From 39-52-133 sp035531075 (GTDB lineage Bacteria; Pseudomonadota; Gammaproteobacteria; Burkholderiales; Gallionellaceae), in NCBI GenBank assembly GCA_035531075.1, contig DATKTO010000011.1, forward strand, positions 62,001 through 126,000: 64,000 nt of DNA. Reading direction: 5' to 3'. How positions within the stretch are numbered: the first letter of the stretch is position 1; each line of letters starts with the position of its first letter. The notes below the pieces were generated by a model. The model was given only the letters and a program-made list of their open reading frames with translations, was not told the DNA's origin and searched no databases. Shown here piece after piece: positions 46,942-55,802 of this stretch. Both the position numbers and the translations under genes were made by a program.

Positions 46942-48375
46942 CTAGAAGTTGAGTGACGCGGTTAACCAGATACGTTGCTTGAACTGAACTTCCGCCATCG
47001 CATTGACCGTGCCGAATTTTGTGTAATTGTCCTGCGTTGCATTTTGCACTACCAGCGCAACTTCAGCGCTGTTCTCCTTGCCTGCCTTAAAGGTTTTGGC
47101 GATACGCAGATCGAGCCTGCGCATCATGTCTTCGCGTGTCACGTCCGGGCTGACAGTCGACACACGCACAGGCTCCCTCCAATAGTAGCCGGCACTGAAT
47201 TGCCAGTTGTCGGCAAGGTGCTGTGACAACAGCAGGCTCGCACTATTCGTCGGCACTACCTGCGAAAACTGATTGAGGAGTTCAGTTTGGTAAAACTGCC
47301 TTACACGATCGCCCACAGTGGGATAAGTGATCGGGTCATAAGGATCCGTTATGGTGCTGAAATATTGCGTCGGGTAATTGGCAAAACTGATTGATGCTTC
47401 CTGATAGGCATAATTAGCCGACAGAAAACTGCGGTGTTCATTCCAGTAGTATTTGACCGTCGCTTCTACCCCTTTGTACTCGGCAGAAAGCATGTTTTTG
47501 AAACTGTCTGCGGGTGTCAGCATTGGATATTTATCAACAAAGATCATATCAGTCACTTGATCAACATACACCCGCGCATCCACGGTGACTCCCTGGGATG
47601 CAAAATCCCCAAGGTAGCCCACCTCTCGCGAAATAATCTTTTCCGGAGTGAGGGGAACGAGTGGTGACACAAATGCTCCACCCAGAAGCGTGTTATTGGA
47701 ATCCATATACATTTCACCCATCGCAGGACTGCGCGTGGCAGTCGAGACTCCAACACGCACGGTGTGCTGCGGCATGAAGTGATAGTTGAGTGAAGCACGC
47801 GGCGAATTGTTTCTATTTCCCATGCCGTCGTCCTCATACATGGTGCCGATATTCAGCACGGTCGCCTCGGTAACACGCCATTCATCATGGGCAAACACCT
47901 GCCATGGGTTCACTGTATAGGGGCGGCCCAAAAATAGCGGAAAGTCGGCAAAGTCGCTGCGCATGCCTCCTCCCCACACCAGGCGGTTGCTGTTGCTCGA
48001 CTGGTGAGTGTTTTGCAGCTCCAGCCCGTTACGCTGGCTATACACGGTTTGCCGGGTAAAACCCTGCGCGATGGGCGTAGCGGTATTTCCCTGACATGTT
48101 TGCGAGTCGATGCAAAGGTGGGGGTCAAGCGAACTGCGGGTATTGTAAGAATAGGTCAGTTTGCTCTCGTCGCTTGCAGGCCAGACATGCAGCCAGCTCG
48201 CCTGCACAAAATCGTTTTTCGCCGTAGTTTCACGGAATGCATCTTCCGGCCTGCCCGCAATGCCCAGGCCATACACGCCATTGCTGCTGCCCATTTGCAG
48301 ATCGAGACTGTCTGTCGGGTTCGGATGATAGTTGCTGCGAAAATTGAACAGGTGCGTCTCGTTGTGATCGTTCAA
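46942..48375 (-). CDS. TonB-dependent receptor, C-terminal part (frameshifted)
   Basis: These 477 codons form the beta-barrel part of the receptor whose plug is encoded just upstream. It contains NFRSNYHPNPTDSLDLQMGS, RASLNYHFMPQHTVRVGVST, VDARVYVDQVTDMIFVDKYP and the terminal strand VQFKQRIWLTASLNF ending in Phe, typical for outer-membrane barrels. The listed start (TTG) is only where the frame opens after the shift; no ribosome site is seen. Together with 48372-49013 it would encode one protein of about 690 residues that brings a siderophore, vitamin or other ligand into the periplasm. Confidence 0.8.
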   Translation of the reverse strand: MNDHNETHLFNFRSNYHPNPTDSLDLQMGSSNGVYGLGIAGRPEDAFRETTAKNDFVQASWLHVWPASDESKLTYSYNTRSSLDPHLCIDSQTCQGNTATPIAQGFTRQTVYSQRNGLELQNTHQSSNSNRLVWGGGMRSDFADFPLFLGRPYTVNPWQVFAHDEWRVTEATVLNIGTMYEDDGMGNRNNSPRASLNYHFMPQHTVRVGVSTATRSPAMGEMYMDSNNTLLGGAFVSPLVPLTPEKIISREVGYLGDFASQGVTVDARVYVDQVTDMIFVDKYPMLTPADSFKNMLSAEYKGVEATVKYYWNEHRSFLSANYAYQEASISFANYPTQYFSTITDPYDPITYPTVGDRVRQFYQTELLNQFSQVVPTNSASLLLSQHLADNWQFSAGYYWREPVRVSTVSPDVTREDMMRRLDLRIAKTFKAGKENSAEVALVVQNATQDNYTKFGTVNAMAEVQFKQRIWLTASLNF

Positions 48376-49013
48376 AGCGGTGTTGTTATCCCCTGATCGG
48401 AGCGAGAGCCAACCGATATCCGATAGTCAAATTGTTCCCCTGCCCTGCCGAATCTGGCTGAAACATCGGAAGCGTCGCCCCCTGTCACGGAAACACTCCC
48501 ACTATTCTGGCTGATCGCGTCGCGTGTGATGATGTTGATCACACCATAAAACGAATTGCTACCGTGCGATGCGGAGGATGGTCCGCGTACCACCTCGATG
48601 CGCTCGATATCCTCGATCAGTAGCGGAAGGTCTGCCCAGTTCACGGTACCGAAGGGGGGTAAATAGATACTGCGGCCATCGATCAACACCTGCATGCGGC
48701 GGGAAAACTCATCCGTTGCACCATGCAGCGAAACCACGGGTCGATTCGCATCGGCAAAGCCCACATACATGCCAGGCACCAAACGCATCAAATCGGGCAC
48801 GGTGCGAAAACCCGATGCCTTGATCATTTCGCTATCGATGACGGTCATCGCGTTAGGTGCTTCAGACAACGGCTGGGACAGGCGGGATGCTGTCAGTACG
48901 ACGGGAAAATCCTGAAAATAGGCAAGCTCTGAATCGAGATTTTCTTCGGCTTGGCAAGGTTGCACAAACAGAAAAAATACGGATGCAAGTACAGGGATAC
49001 AAGACTGAGGCAT
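48372..49013 (-). CDS. TonB-dependent receptor, N-terminal part (frameshifted)
   Basis: The signal peptide MPQSCIPVLASVFFLFVQPCQA is followed by the plug domain: FPVVLTASRLSQPLSEAPNAM, VPDLMRLVPGMYVGFADANRP, RMQVLIDGRSIYLPPFGTV and IERIEVVRGPSSASHGSNSF. The frame ends at TGA 48372, right after CAGGGGATAACAACACCG. Adding one G to the GGGG run restores a continuous reading (SDQGDNNTALNDHNET) into the downstream barrel. The start at 49013 gives a good signal peptide; ATG 49118 or the frame opening at 49196 are alternatives. It is either a true pseudogene, a phase-variable tract or a sequencing error. Confidence 0.82.
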   Translation of the reverse strand: MPQSCIPVLASVFFLFVQPCQAEENLDSELAYFQDFPVVLTASRLSQPLSEAPNAMTVIDSEMIKASGFRTVPDLMRLVPGMYVGFADANRPVVSLHGATDEFSRRMQVLIDGRSIYLPPFGTVNWADLPLLIEDIERIEVVRGPSSASHGSNSFYGVINIITRDAISQNSGSVSVTGGDASDVSARFGRAGEQFDYRISVGSRSDQGITTPL

Positions 49014-49196
49014 GTTGTAAACAATGGATACTCTGCTCGAGCGAGCTGGGTACTGATCAGAATTATTCAGCAAAGACAGGCCAGACAATGATGCGCTAAG
49101 ACTTTTATCACTATTCATTATTATTCGATTTGTATTGATTAATAGTTTGTCTGCTACAACCAGAATGATTAGGATTTTTTTAGTGCCGCAATTCAA

Positions 49197-49443
49197 CCAT
49201 TGATATATTTATATTATACGTTCATATTCAATGTTTAATGCCTGCGCAATGATGCAGTGATGGAATTATTTTTTCAGCCCAGTCAAAATCACTCCCTGGC
49301 CTCACCTCTCCTAAACATATCTCTTTGAAAAAGTTGAGTTTTCATCCGGGATGCGTGCAGCTTACACCAAAATATACAGCATGCCCCGATTTATGGCTGG
49401 GGTCACTACGCATGTGCTTTCTACCTTAAGGAGTACCTCCAAA
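49197..49443. other. Intergenic region before element A
   Basis: This AT-rich region lies between the TonB receptor and GT39 genes. The left part probably contains the receptor promoter. A short open frame at 49351 has no credible ribosome site or recognised protein. Element A follows. Confidence 0.3.
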
Positions 49444-49493
49444 ATCAGGTATTTTGCTTATATAAGCAGCAAGGATTTGCGTGTATTTTCGGT
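49444..49493 (+). repeat. 50-bp two-block element, copy A
   Basis: The element contains TTTTGCTTATATAA and, after a 10-base variable gap, TTTGCGTGTATTTTC. It aligns without gaps to copies at 57201, 60941 and 62943. It ends 65 bases before the ATG of the GT39 gene. Probable promoter or regulator site (inference). Confidence 0.7.
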
Positions 49494-49517
49494 CGGTCAA
49501 CAACCCTTGAAAAACCC

Positions 49518-49547
49518 GCAAACAAGGGAGCAGTCGCTCTTGTTTGC
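49518..49547 (+). promoter_or_regulatory. Leader stem-loop before the GT39 gene
   Basis: GCAAACAA, a GG bulge, GAGC, an AGTC loop, GCTC and TTGTTTGC fold into a 12-bp stem ending 11 bases before the ATG. It would cover the region where a ribosome site should be, and none is seen. It may control translation of the gene, or be a remnant terminator. Confidence 0.4.
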
Positions 49548-49558
49548 TGCATAACAAT

Positions 49559-51019
49559 ATGGAAATACTTTTTAACAAGCGCAATACGATTATTTTTGTT
49601 GGGATGTTGACGCTATGGCGCCTGTATTTGTCGGCGTCGCTGCAGCTTCATCCAGATGAGGCTTATTACTGGCTGTGGTCGCGGAATCTTGATCTCGGTT
49701 ACTTTGATCATTCACCTCTGGTGGCTTACTTTATCTGGTTTACAACGCTGCTATCAAAGTCTGAGCTATGGGTCAGGCTGTCAGGAAGCATCGTTACACT
49801 GATAGTCAGTTTTTTGACGTGGAAACTTTCGCTGCAGCTTTTCCGCAGTACCTTGGTCGCCGCGGGTAGCGTGATGCTTTTTAATGTTTATCCCATGACC
49901 ATGTTGGGGCTGATTGTTATTACGCCCGATATTCCACTATTTTTGTTCTGGTCATTAAGCGTTTACCTCTTCTGGCAGGCCATGCGCAGCAACAAGACCT
50001 GGTTATGGTATGCGTTCGGGGTTTCGTTCGGCTTGGCGCTCCTTTCAAAATACACGGCCATTCTGCTGCTTCCCTGCCTGTTGTTCTATCTGCTTTTAAC
50101 AGAAGATCGCCGCTGGCTGAAAACCTTCCATCCCTATCTTTCTCTGCTTGCAGGATTCCTTTGCTTCCTTCCCGTTGTGTACTGGAACAGCCGTCACAAC
50201 TGGATTTCTTTTGTATTTCAGTTTGACCACGGTCTCGGCGGCCAAGGCTACTCGTTCGAAAGGCTTGCCGAATATATCGGCGGACAGCTTCTCGTCGCGG
50301 GGCCCATCGTTTGGCTCCTCGGCATCTACGCGGCTTTGGCCTGTCTTTTCCGCAAGAACAAAGAGCATTTATTTTTAATCCTCACTGCCCTGCCGATCAT
50401 CATGTTTTTTGGCTTCTCTTCCTTAAGGAAACTTGCAGGCCCGAATTGGCCGGTATTTGCGTACTTCACTTTCAGCATACTTGTGACAAAGTTTTTTCTT
50501 GATAGCCCTTCAAAAATACGGCGCTCATTGTGGTATGGCGCTTTATCTGCAAGTTTATTGTTATCGGCCATCGTCACGCTTCATGCCAGATTCAGCGTGA
50601 TTCCACTTGCCAAGTTTTCAAAGGAACTGGCTGTCACCGATGCGACGAACTGGTTTTATGGCTGGCGAGAACTCGGAGCTGAATTAAAAAAATATCCCGG
50701 CATGGAAATTGCCGTCACGCCTTCACACCAGTTAAGTGCCGAAATCATGTATTACACCAATGAAAAAATATTTGTGCAGGCAGATGAAAATGCAGCAAGG
50801 CCAAGCCAGTTCAGCCTGTGGCGCTGGCCAAACGGGTCTAAAGGAAAAAACGGATTTTATGTGTGGTCCGACGGCGACACGGTCGGTCCCTACTGGGAAT
50901 ATTTTAATTCCACAACGGGAACAGATACGCTGAAAATTTTCCGTGGCGGGATTCCCGTGCGCAGTTACAGCATTATTCCCGGGCAAAAAAGCCTTATCCC
51001 GCCTTTCCCTGTCAACTGA
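49559..51019 (+). CDS. GT39-family glycosyltransferase (ArnT/PMT-like)
   Basis: This 486-residue inner-membrane protein has around ten hydrophobic segments. The conserved first periplasmic loop, LHPDEAYYWLWSRNLDLGYFDHSP, carries the Asp-Glu pair of the PMT_2/GT39 superfamily that uses polyprenyl-linked sugar donors. The C-terminal soluble part (ATNWFYGWRELGAELKKYPG, VTPSHQLSAEIMYYTN) matches ArnT-like proteins. It probably glycosylates a cell-envelope lipid or protein. It precedes the fused MFS/spermidine synthase gene by 42 bases, so they likely form an operon. Element A and a stem-loop lie upstream. Confidence 0.88.
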   Translation: MEILFNKRNTIIFVGMLTLWRLYLSASLQLHPDEAYYWLWSRNLDLGYFDHSPLVAYFIWFTTLLSKSELWVRLSGSIVTLIVSFLTWKLSLQLFRSTLVAAGSVMLFNVYPMTMLGLIVITPDIPLFLFWSLSVYLFWQAMRSNKTWLWYAFGVSFGLALLSKYTAILLLPCLLFYLLLTEDRRWLKTFHPYLSLLAGFLCFLPVVYWNSRHNWISFVFQFDHGLGGQGYSFERLAEYIGGQLLVAGPIVWLLGIYAALACLFRKNKEHLFLILTALPIIMFFGFSSLRKLAGPNWPVFAYFTFSILVTKFFLDSPSKIRRSLWYGALSASLLLSAIVTLHARFSVIPLAKFSKELAVTDATNWFYGWRELGAELKKYPGMEIAVTPSHQLSAEIMYYTNEKIFVQADENAARPSQFSLWRWPNGSKGKNGFYVWSDGDTVGPYWEYFNSTTGTDTLKIFRGGIPVRSYSIIPGQKSLIPPFPVN

Positions 51020-51061
51020 AGGGTTTCAGCTTCTGCACACTTTCACTAATCGGGGCTCCAC

Positions 51062-53098
51062 ATGAAAATTGATTTTCGCCTCACGCTTCACTATGGGCTG
51101 ACGATTTTTCTCAGTGCGTTTCTGCTGTTCCAGGTGCAACCCATGATAGGCAAGATGATCCTGCCGTGGTTTGGCGGCTCGGCCTCGGTATGGACGACCT
51201 GCATGCTGTTTTTTCAGATGGTTTTGCTGCTGGGTTATTTATACACCCATTGGCTGGTCCGTTTTCTTTCCCCCTATCGTCAAAGCATACTGCATGGCAG
51301 CCTGCTGCTGCTCAGCCTCCTGCTGATTCCTGTGGTTCCCAGCGAAGCCTGGAAACCGACCGGGGCCGAGAACCCGACCCTGTGCATACTCGGACTGCTG
51401 ACGGTCTCCATAGGCTTGCCCTATTTTGTGCTGTCGACCACGGGTCCGTTGCTGCAGGCGTGGTTTGCGCGCGAGCGTTCGGGTCTGGTTCCGTACCGTT
51501 TGTTCGCCCTGTCAAACTTCGGCTCCATGCTGGCGCTGCTGCTCTATCCGCTTGCGATTGAACCGGTACTGCCAACCCGCTTGCAGTCCTATCTGTGGTC
51601 GGGACTCTTCATCTTTTTTGTCGCCGCATGCGGACTGCTTGCGTGGCGTGGCCGCAAGGGGCTGGCCATCGTGGCGGAACAGACGCAGGCCGGGCTTGCG
51701 CCGCGCTGGACCAACAAACTGCTGTGGGCAGCTCTTGCTGCCTGCCCGTCAATTCTAATGGTCGCCGATACCAGTTTCCTGACTGAGAACATCGCCCCCA
51801 TTCCGATGATATGGGTTGCGCCCCTTGCGCTATATCTGCTCTCTTTCATTCTGAGCTTCGAAAGCGAGGGCTGGTACCAGCGCAAGATTTTTCTCCCGCT
51901 GCTGGTGGCGGGTCTTGCCGCGCTTGCCTACCTGCCTACGCTTGGTCTGTCCGAAATTCCCATCTACCTGTCGATGGCGGTCAATTTGTCTGCCTTCTTT
52001 GTTGCATGCATGGTGTGTCACGGGGAGCTCGCCCGCCTGCAGCCGCATCCCTCCCATTTGACCGGCTATTACCTGATGCTGGCTGTCGGCGGCGCTGCGG
52101 GAGGATTCTTTGTTGGCGTCATTGCCCCCTACTGGTTCAACAGCAACTATGATCTGTCCATAGGCATCGTTCTGACCGGACTCGTGGCAGCCATCGCGAT
52201 CATTTCCAGGACCACGTTTGCCCGTCCCGCCTGGCGCAACATCACGCTTGCATCCACCTTGATTCTGCTGTTGTCCCTGAGCTGGATCAGGATCGATTAT
52301 CACATCGAAGAAAACAGCGGCGCAGAACTGATGGTACGCAACTTCTACGGTGCGCTGAAGGTTTTTGCCGATACCGGGGATGACTATCGCACGATGATGC
52401 ATGGCCAGATTATCCATGGACGCCAGTATCTTTCCCCTGCCAAGATCGCCTACCCGACCACCTATTACAGCCTTGACGGGGGCGCAGGCAAGGCACTGCA
52501 GATCAAGGCTGCGCAAGGCCCGCTACGGGTTGGCGTGATCGGCCTTGGCGTCGGAACGCTGGTCAGCTATGGGCGCAAGAACGACTACTTCAGGGTCTAT
52601 GATATAGACCCGCTGGTGATTGATATTGCACACCACAATTTCAGCTATCTCTCGCAGACTGCGGCCACAACGGAAATTGTCCTCGGCGATGCCCGCATGC
52701 AATTGGAAAGTGAACCTCCACAGCAATTCGACGTCCTCGTCGTGGATGCTTTCTCAGGCGATTCCGTACCGGTGCACCTGCTGACCTATGAGGCATTCGC
52801 CCTCTATTTCAAACATCTGAAACCGGATGGCGTACTTGCGGTGCACATTACGAACCGTTTCCTGGACCTGCGACCCGTGGTAAAAACTGCCGCAGATCAC
52901 TTTGCACGGCAGGTTCGCCTCGTCGATTTTGCGGGAGACCACGATCGGCTTATATTCCGTTCGCGCTGGGCTCTGATCAGCGGCGACCGCTCATTTTTCA
53001 ATCATCCCAACCTCAGTGGCTCGACGCCGATTACCGTGCAGAGCGGTTTCCAGCCGTGGCGGGATGATTACAGCAGCATCTTTCCGATTCTGATGTAA
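51062..53098 (+). CDS. Fused MFS-type membrane / spermidine synthase-like protein
   Basis: The product has 678 residues. Residues ~1-400 hold about ten membrane segments (LTIFLSAFLLFQVQPMIGKM is the typical first helix, with PWFGGSASVWTTCMLFFQM). Residues ~450-660 form a methyltransferase-fold spermidine-synthase domain: YYSLDGGAGKALQ, VIGLGVGTLVSYG, the aminopropyl-donor contact YDIDPLVIDIA, ILGDAR-like VLGDARMQLE, and the catalytic region LVVDAFSGDSVPVHLLTYEA. This fused family is widespread; whether it makes polyamines is uncertain. It shares an operon with the GT39 gene. Confidence 0.92.
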   Translation: MKIDFRLTLHYGLTIFLSAFLLFQVQPMIGKMILPWFGGSASVWTTCMLFFQMVLLLGYLYTHWLVRFLSPYRQSILHGSLLLLSLLLIPVVPSEAWKPTGAENPTLCILGLLTVSIGLPYFVLSTTGPLLQAWFARERSGLVPYRLFALSNFGSMLALLLYPLAIEPVLPTRLQSYLWSGLFIFFVAACGLLAWRGRKGLAIVAEQTQAGLAPRWTNKLLWAALAACPSILMVADTSFLTENIAPIPMIWVAPLALYLLSFILSFESEGWYQRKIFLPLLVAGLAALAYLPTLGLSEIPIYLSMAVNLSAFFVACMVCHGELARLQPHPSHLTGYYLMLAVGGAAGGFFVGVIAPYWFNSNYDLSIGIVLTGLVAAIAIISRTTFARPAWRNITLASTLILLLSLSWIRIDYHIEENSGAELMVRNFYGALKVFADTGDDYRTMMHGQIIHGRQYLSPAKIAYPTTYYSLDGGAGKALQIKAAQGPLRVGVIGLGVGTLVSYGRKNDYFRVYDIDPLVIDIAHHNFSYLSQTAATTEIVLGDARMQLESEPPQQFDVLVVDAFSGDSVPVHLLTYEAFALYFKHLKPDGVLAVHITNRFLDLRPVVKTAADHFARQVRLVDFAGDHDRLIFRSRWALISGDRSFFNHPNLSGSTPITVQSGFQPWRDDYSSIFPILM

Positions 53099-53215
53099 TA
53101 GACTACACACCTTCGCATTGCATCAAGTTAAGTGAACGCTTCATCCAGGAAATGTTGCCGCGCTCACTGCCGCTATGACCGGCACACAATTGATCGCGTC
53201 CTATCCAAGCAAGAT

Positions 53216-55768
53216 TTATCCGGGCTGCAGTTTTCGTTTCAGCTTGAACAATTCGAACCAGGCGATGCTGGCGCAACCTATCGTCACGGCAAGCAGCAGT
53301 TCACGAGCGCTCAGCGGCGCGAACTGAAACAGATTCTGTAGCAATGGAACGTACAGCACCAAAGCCAGGCACAACGCCGCCGCGCCGGTGATGATCCACA
53401 GCGAGCGGTTGGGCATGCGCAATGAGGCCAGTATGGTGCGCTCCCACGAACGGTTGGCGAAGATCAGGGCAAGGTTGCCGACGACGAGGGTGACAAAGGT
53501 AAGTGCGCGCGCTTCACCTTCGCCAAGACCACGGTAGAGCGAGATGCCGAACACGGCTATCGATAGCAGCAACACGCCCCCCCCCTGCAGCAGGCTGAGC
53601 GCGAGATTCCAGCCGCCGAAAAGAGGTTCGTCGGGCCGCCGCGGCGGGCGCTTCATGGTATCTGGTTCTTCCTTTTCCGCCTCGAACACGATGGAGCAGG
53701 CCGGATCGATGATGAACTGGAGAAAGGCGATGTGCACCGGGAAGAACACCAGCGGCCAGCCGAACAGCACCGGCAGCAGCGACAAACCGGCGATCGGCAC
53801 GTGCACCGCCAGGATGTAGGCCATGGCCTTGCGCAGGTTGTCGTAGATGCGGCGCCCCAGCCGCACCGATTCCACGATGGAGGCGAAATCGTCGTCGAGC
53901 AGCACCAGCGAAGCCGCCTCGCGCGCCACATCGGTGCCGCGCCCGCCCATGGCGATGCCGATGTGGGCGGCCTTCAGCGCGGGGGCATCGTTCACGCCGT
54001 CGCCGGTCATGGCGACCACCTCGCCGTTGGCCTTGAGGGCGTTCACCAGCTTGAGTTTCTGGTCGGGCACGACGCGGGCAAAGATGTTGGCCTTGCGCAG
54101 TCGCTGGCTCAACTCGGTCTCGGACAGCCGCTCCAGTTCTGCACCGGTGATCACCTCCCCCGCCTCCAGACCTGCCTCGCGCGCAATGGCGAGCGCGGTG
54201 CCCGGATAGTCGCCGGTGATCATGACCACGCGGATGCCGGCGGCCTTGCACTCCGCGATCGCCGCAGGCACCGTGGGCCGTAGCGGATCTGCCAGCGCGA
54301 CGAGGCCCAGCAGACGGAACTCGAAATCGTGCTGCAGCGGCGGCCATGCCTCGCCCCTGAAGCGCGCATCGGCGACGCCAAGCACGCGCAAACCCTGCGC
54401 CGACAGACTTTCCACCTCTTCGAGCAGGGCGCTGGCGGCGGCCGGCTCCAGGTGACAAAGATCGGCAATCCACTCGGGTGCGCCTTTCGCGGCCACCACG
54501 TACTCTTCGCCGCGGGTCGCTTTCCACACATGCGACATCGCCGGCACCTCACGCGTCAGCGCATATTCATGCGCCAGTTGCCAGTCGTCGTGCAGGTGTT
54601 CCGTGCTGGCGAGATAGCGGTTGCCCAGTGCGCGCATCGCCTTCTCCATGGGATCGAACGGGTCAATCTCGCTGGCAAGGATGCCGAACTCCAGCAGCTC
54701 GTGAAAGGTTTCGGGCAGGGGCTGGCTGTCATGCTCAACGGGCACACGGAAAAGCTCACCCGAGGCATAGATGCTGTGCACCGCCATGCGGTTCTGCGTG
54801 AGGGTGCCGGTCTTGTCGACGCACAACACGGTAGCCGAACCGAGGGTTTCGATGGCGGGCACGCGTCGCGTCAGCACGCGGCGGCGCGAAATGCGCCAGG
54901 CGCCGAGGGCGAGAAACACGGTCAGCACCACCGGTATCTCCTCGGGCAGCGTCGCCATGGCGAGCGTGATGCCGGCGAGTATGCCTGCAATCCAGTCGTG
55001 GCGCGTAAACCCATAGACGACGATCAGCAATAGACATAGGGTCAGCCCTATCGCGGCGAGGCTGCGCACCAGGCGTCCCGTCTGTCGCTGCAGCGGCGTG
55101 GCTTCGGTTTCAAGGGATTCCAGCGCCTTGCCGATGCGCCCGATTTCGCTGCGCCCGCCAGTGACAAGCGCTTCGGCGATGGCCTGGCCCTGCACGATCA
55201 GGGTGCCGGAGTAAACGAAGGGCAGGTTGTCCCCGCCCGGACGCGCAAGCGCCTCCTTGCCGTCCCACTGGCCCTTGTTCACCGGTACAGACTCGCCGGT
55301 GAGCAGCGACTCGTCGATCTGCAGCTTGCTGCACGAAAGCACGGCCGCATCCGCGGGAACACGATCCCCTTCGGTGAGCAAGAGGATGTCGCCGCGCACC
55401 ACCTCACGCCCGGCGACTCTCTGTTGCTGGCCGCCGCGGATCACCAGCGCGCGCGGGCTGGTGAGATCGCGCAGCGCTTCCAGCACCCGTTCTGTGCGTT
55501 TCTCCTGATAGATGGTGATGCCCATTACCACCAGCACGAAGCTGAGCAGCACGGCGGCTTCGCCCACATCGCCAAGCAGGAAGTAGATGGAACCTGCAGC
55601 CACCAGCAACAGGAACATGGGCTCGCGCACCACTTCGAGTGCGATGGTCAGGGTGGTGCGTTTGTGCCCTCCCGGCAACTCGTTGTAGCCCTCGGCGCGC
55701 AGCCGCTCGGCCACCTCGGCCTGTGTGAGGCCTGCCATATCGTGCCAATCAGGCTGGTTTGAATTCAT
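53216..55768 (-). CDS. P2-type cation-translocating ATPase
   Basis: This 850-residue transporter starts with the cation ATPase N-domain (GLTQAEVAERLRAEGYNELPG). It has M1-M2 (FLLLVAAGSIYFLLG), the actuator LLTGESVPVNKG, the M4 motif LPEEIPVVL, the phosphorylation motif CVDKTGTLTQN and TGDGVNDAPALKAAHIGIAM, and ten helices in all. The PEEIPVV motif places it with Ca/Mn-type P2 pumps, but the exact ion is not decided. It is 34 bases downstream of an MFS gene on the same strand, so they are likely cotranscribed. A relic of a relative lies at 8304-8570. Confidence 0.94.
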   Translation of the reverse strand: MNSNQPDWHDMAGLTQAEVAERLRAEGYNELPGGHKRTTLTIALEVVREPMFLLLVAAGSIYFLLGDVGEAAVLLSFVLVVMGITIYQEKRTERVLEALRDLTSPRALVIRGGQQQRVAGREVVRGDILLLTEGDRVPADAAVLSCSKLQIDESLLTGESVPVNKGQWDGKEALARPGGDNLPFVYSGTLIVQGQAIAEALVTGGRSEIGRIGKALESLETEATPLQRQTGRLVRSLAAIGLTLCLLLIVVYGFTRHDWIAGILAGITLAMATLPEEIPVVLTVFLALGAWRISRRRVLTRRVPAIETLGSATVLCVDKTGTLTQNRMAVHSIYASGELFRVPVEHDSQPLPETFHELLEFGILASEIDPFDPMEKAMRALGNRYLASTEHLHDDWQLAHEYALTREVPAMSHVWKATRGEEYVVAAKGAPEWIADLCHLEPAAASALLEEVESLSAQGLRVLGVADARFRGEAWPPLQHDFEFRLLGLVALADPLRPTVPAAIAECKAAGIRVVMITGDYPGTALAIAREAGLEAGEVITGAELERLSETELSQRLRKANIFARVVPDQKLKLVNALKANGEVVAMTGDGVNDAPALKAAHIGIAMGGRGTDVAREAASLVLLDDDFASIVESVRLGRRIYDNLRKAMAYILAVHVPIAGLSLLPVLFGWPLVFFPVHIAFLQFIIDPACSIVFEAEKEEPDTMKRPPRRPDEPLFGGWNLALSLLQGGGVLLLSIAVFGISLYRGLGEGEARALTFVTLVVGNLALIFANRSWERTILASLRMPNRSLWIITGAAALCLALVLYVPLLQNLFQFAPLSARELLLAVTIGCASIAWFELFKLKRKLQPG

Positions 55769-55802
55769 GAATTATTCTCATACTATGAAATGCACAGAGT
55801 TT

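Noticed and set aside
49351..49554. A 67-codon open frame across element A.
   Set aside because: It runs through the conserved element and the leader hairpin, has no ribosome site, and the protein looks random.
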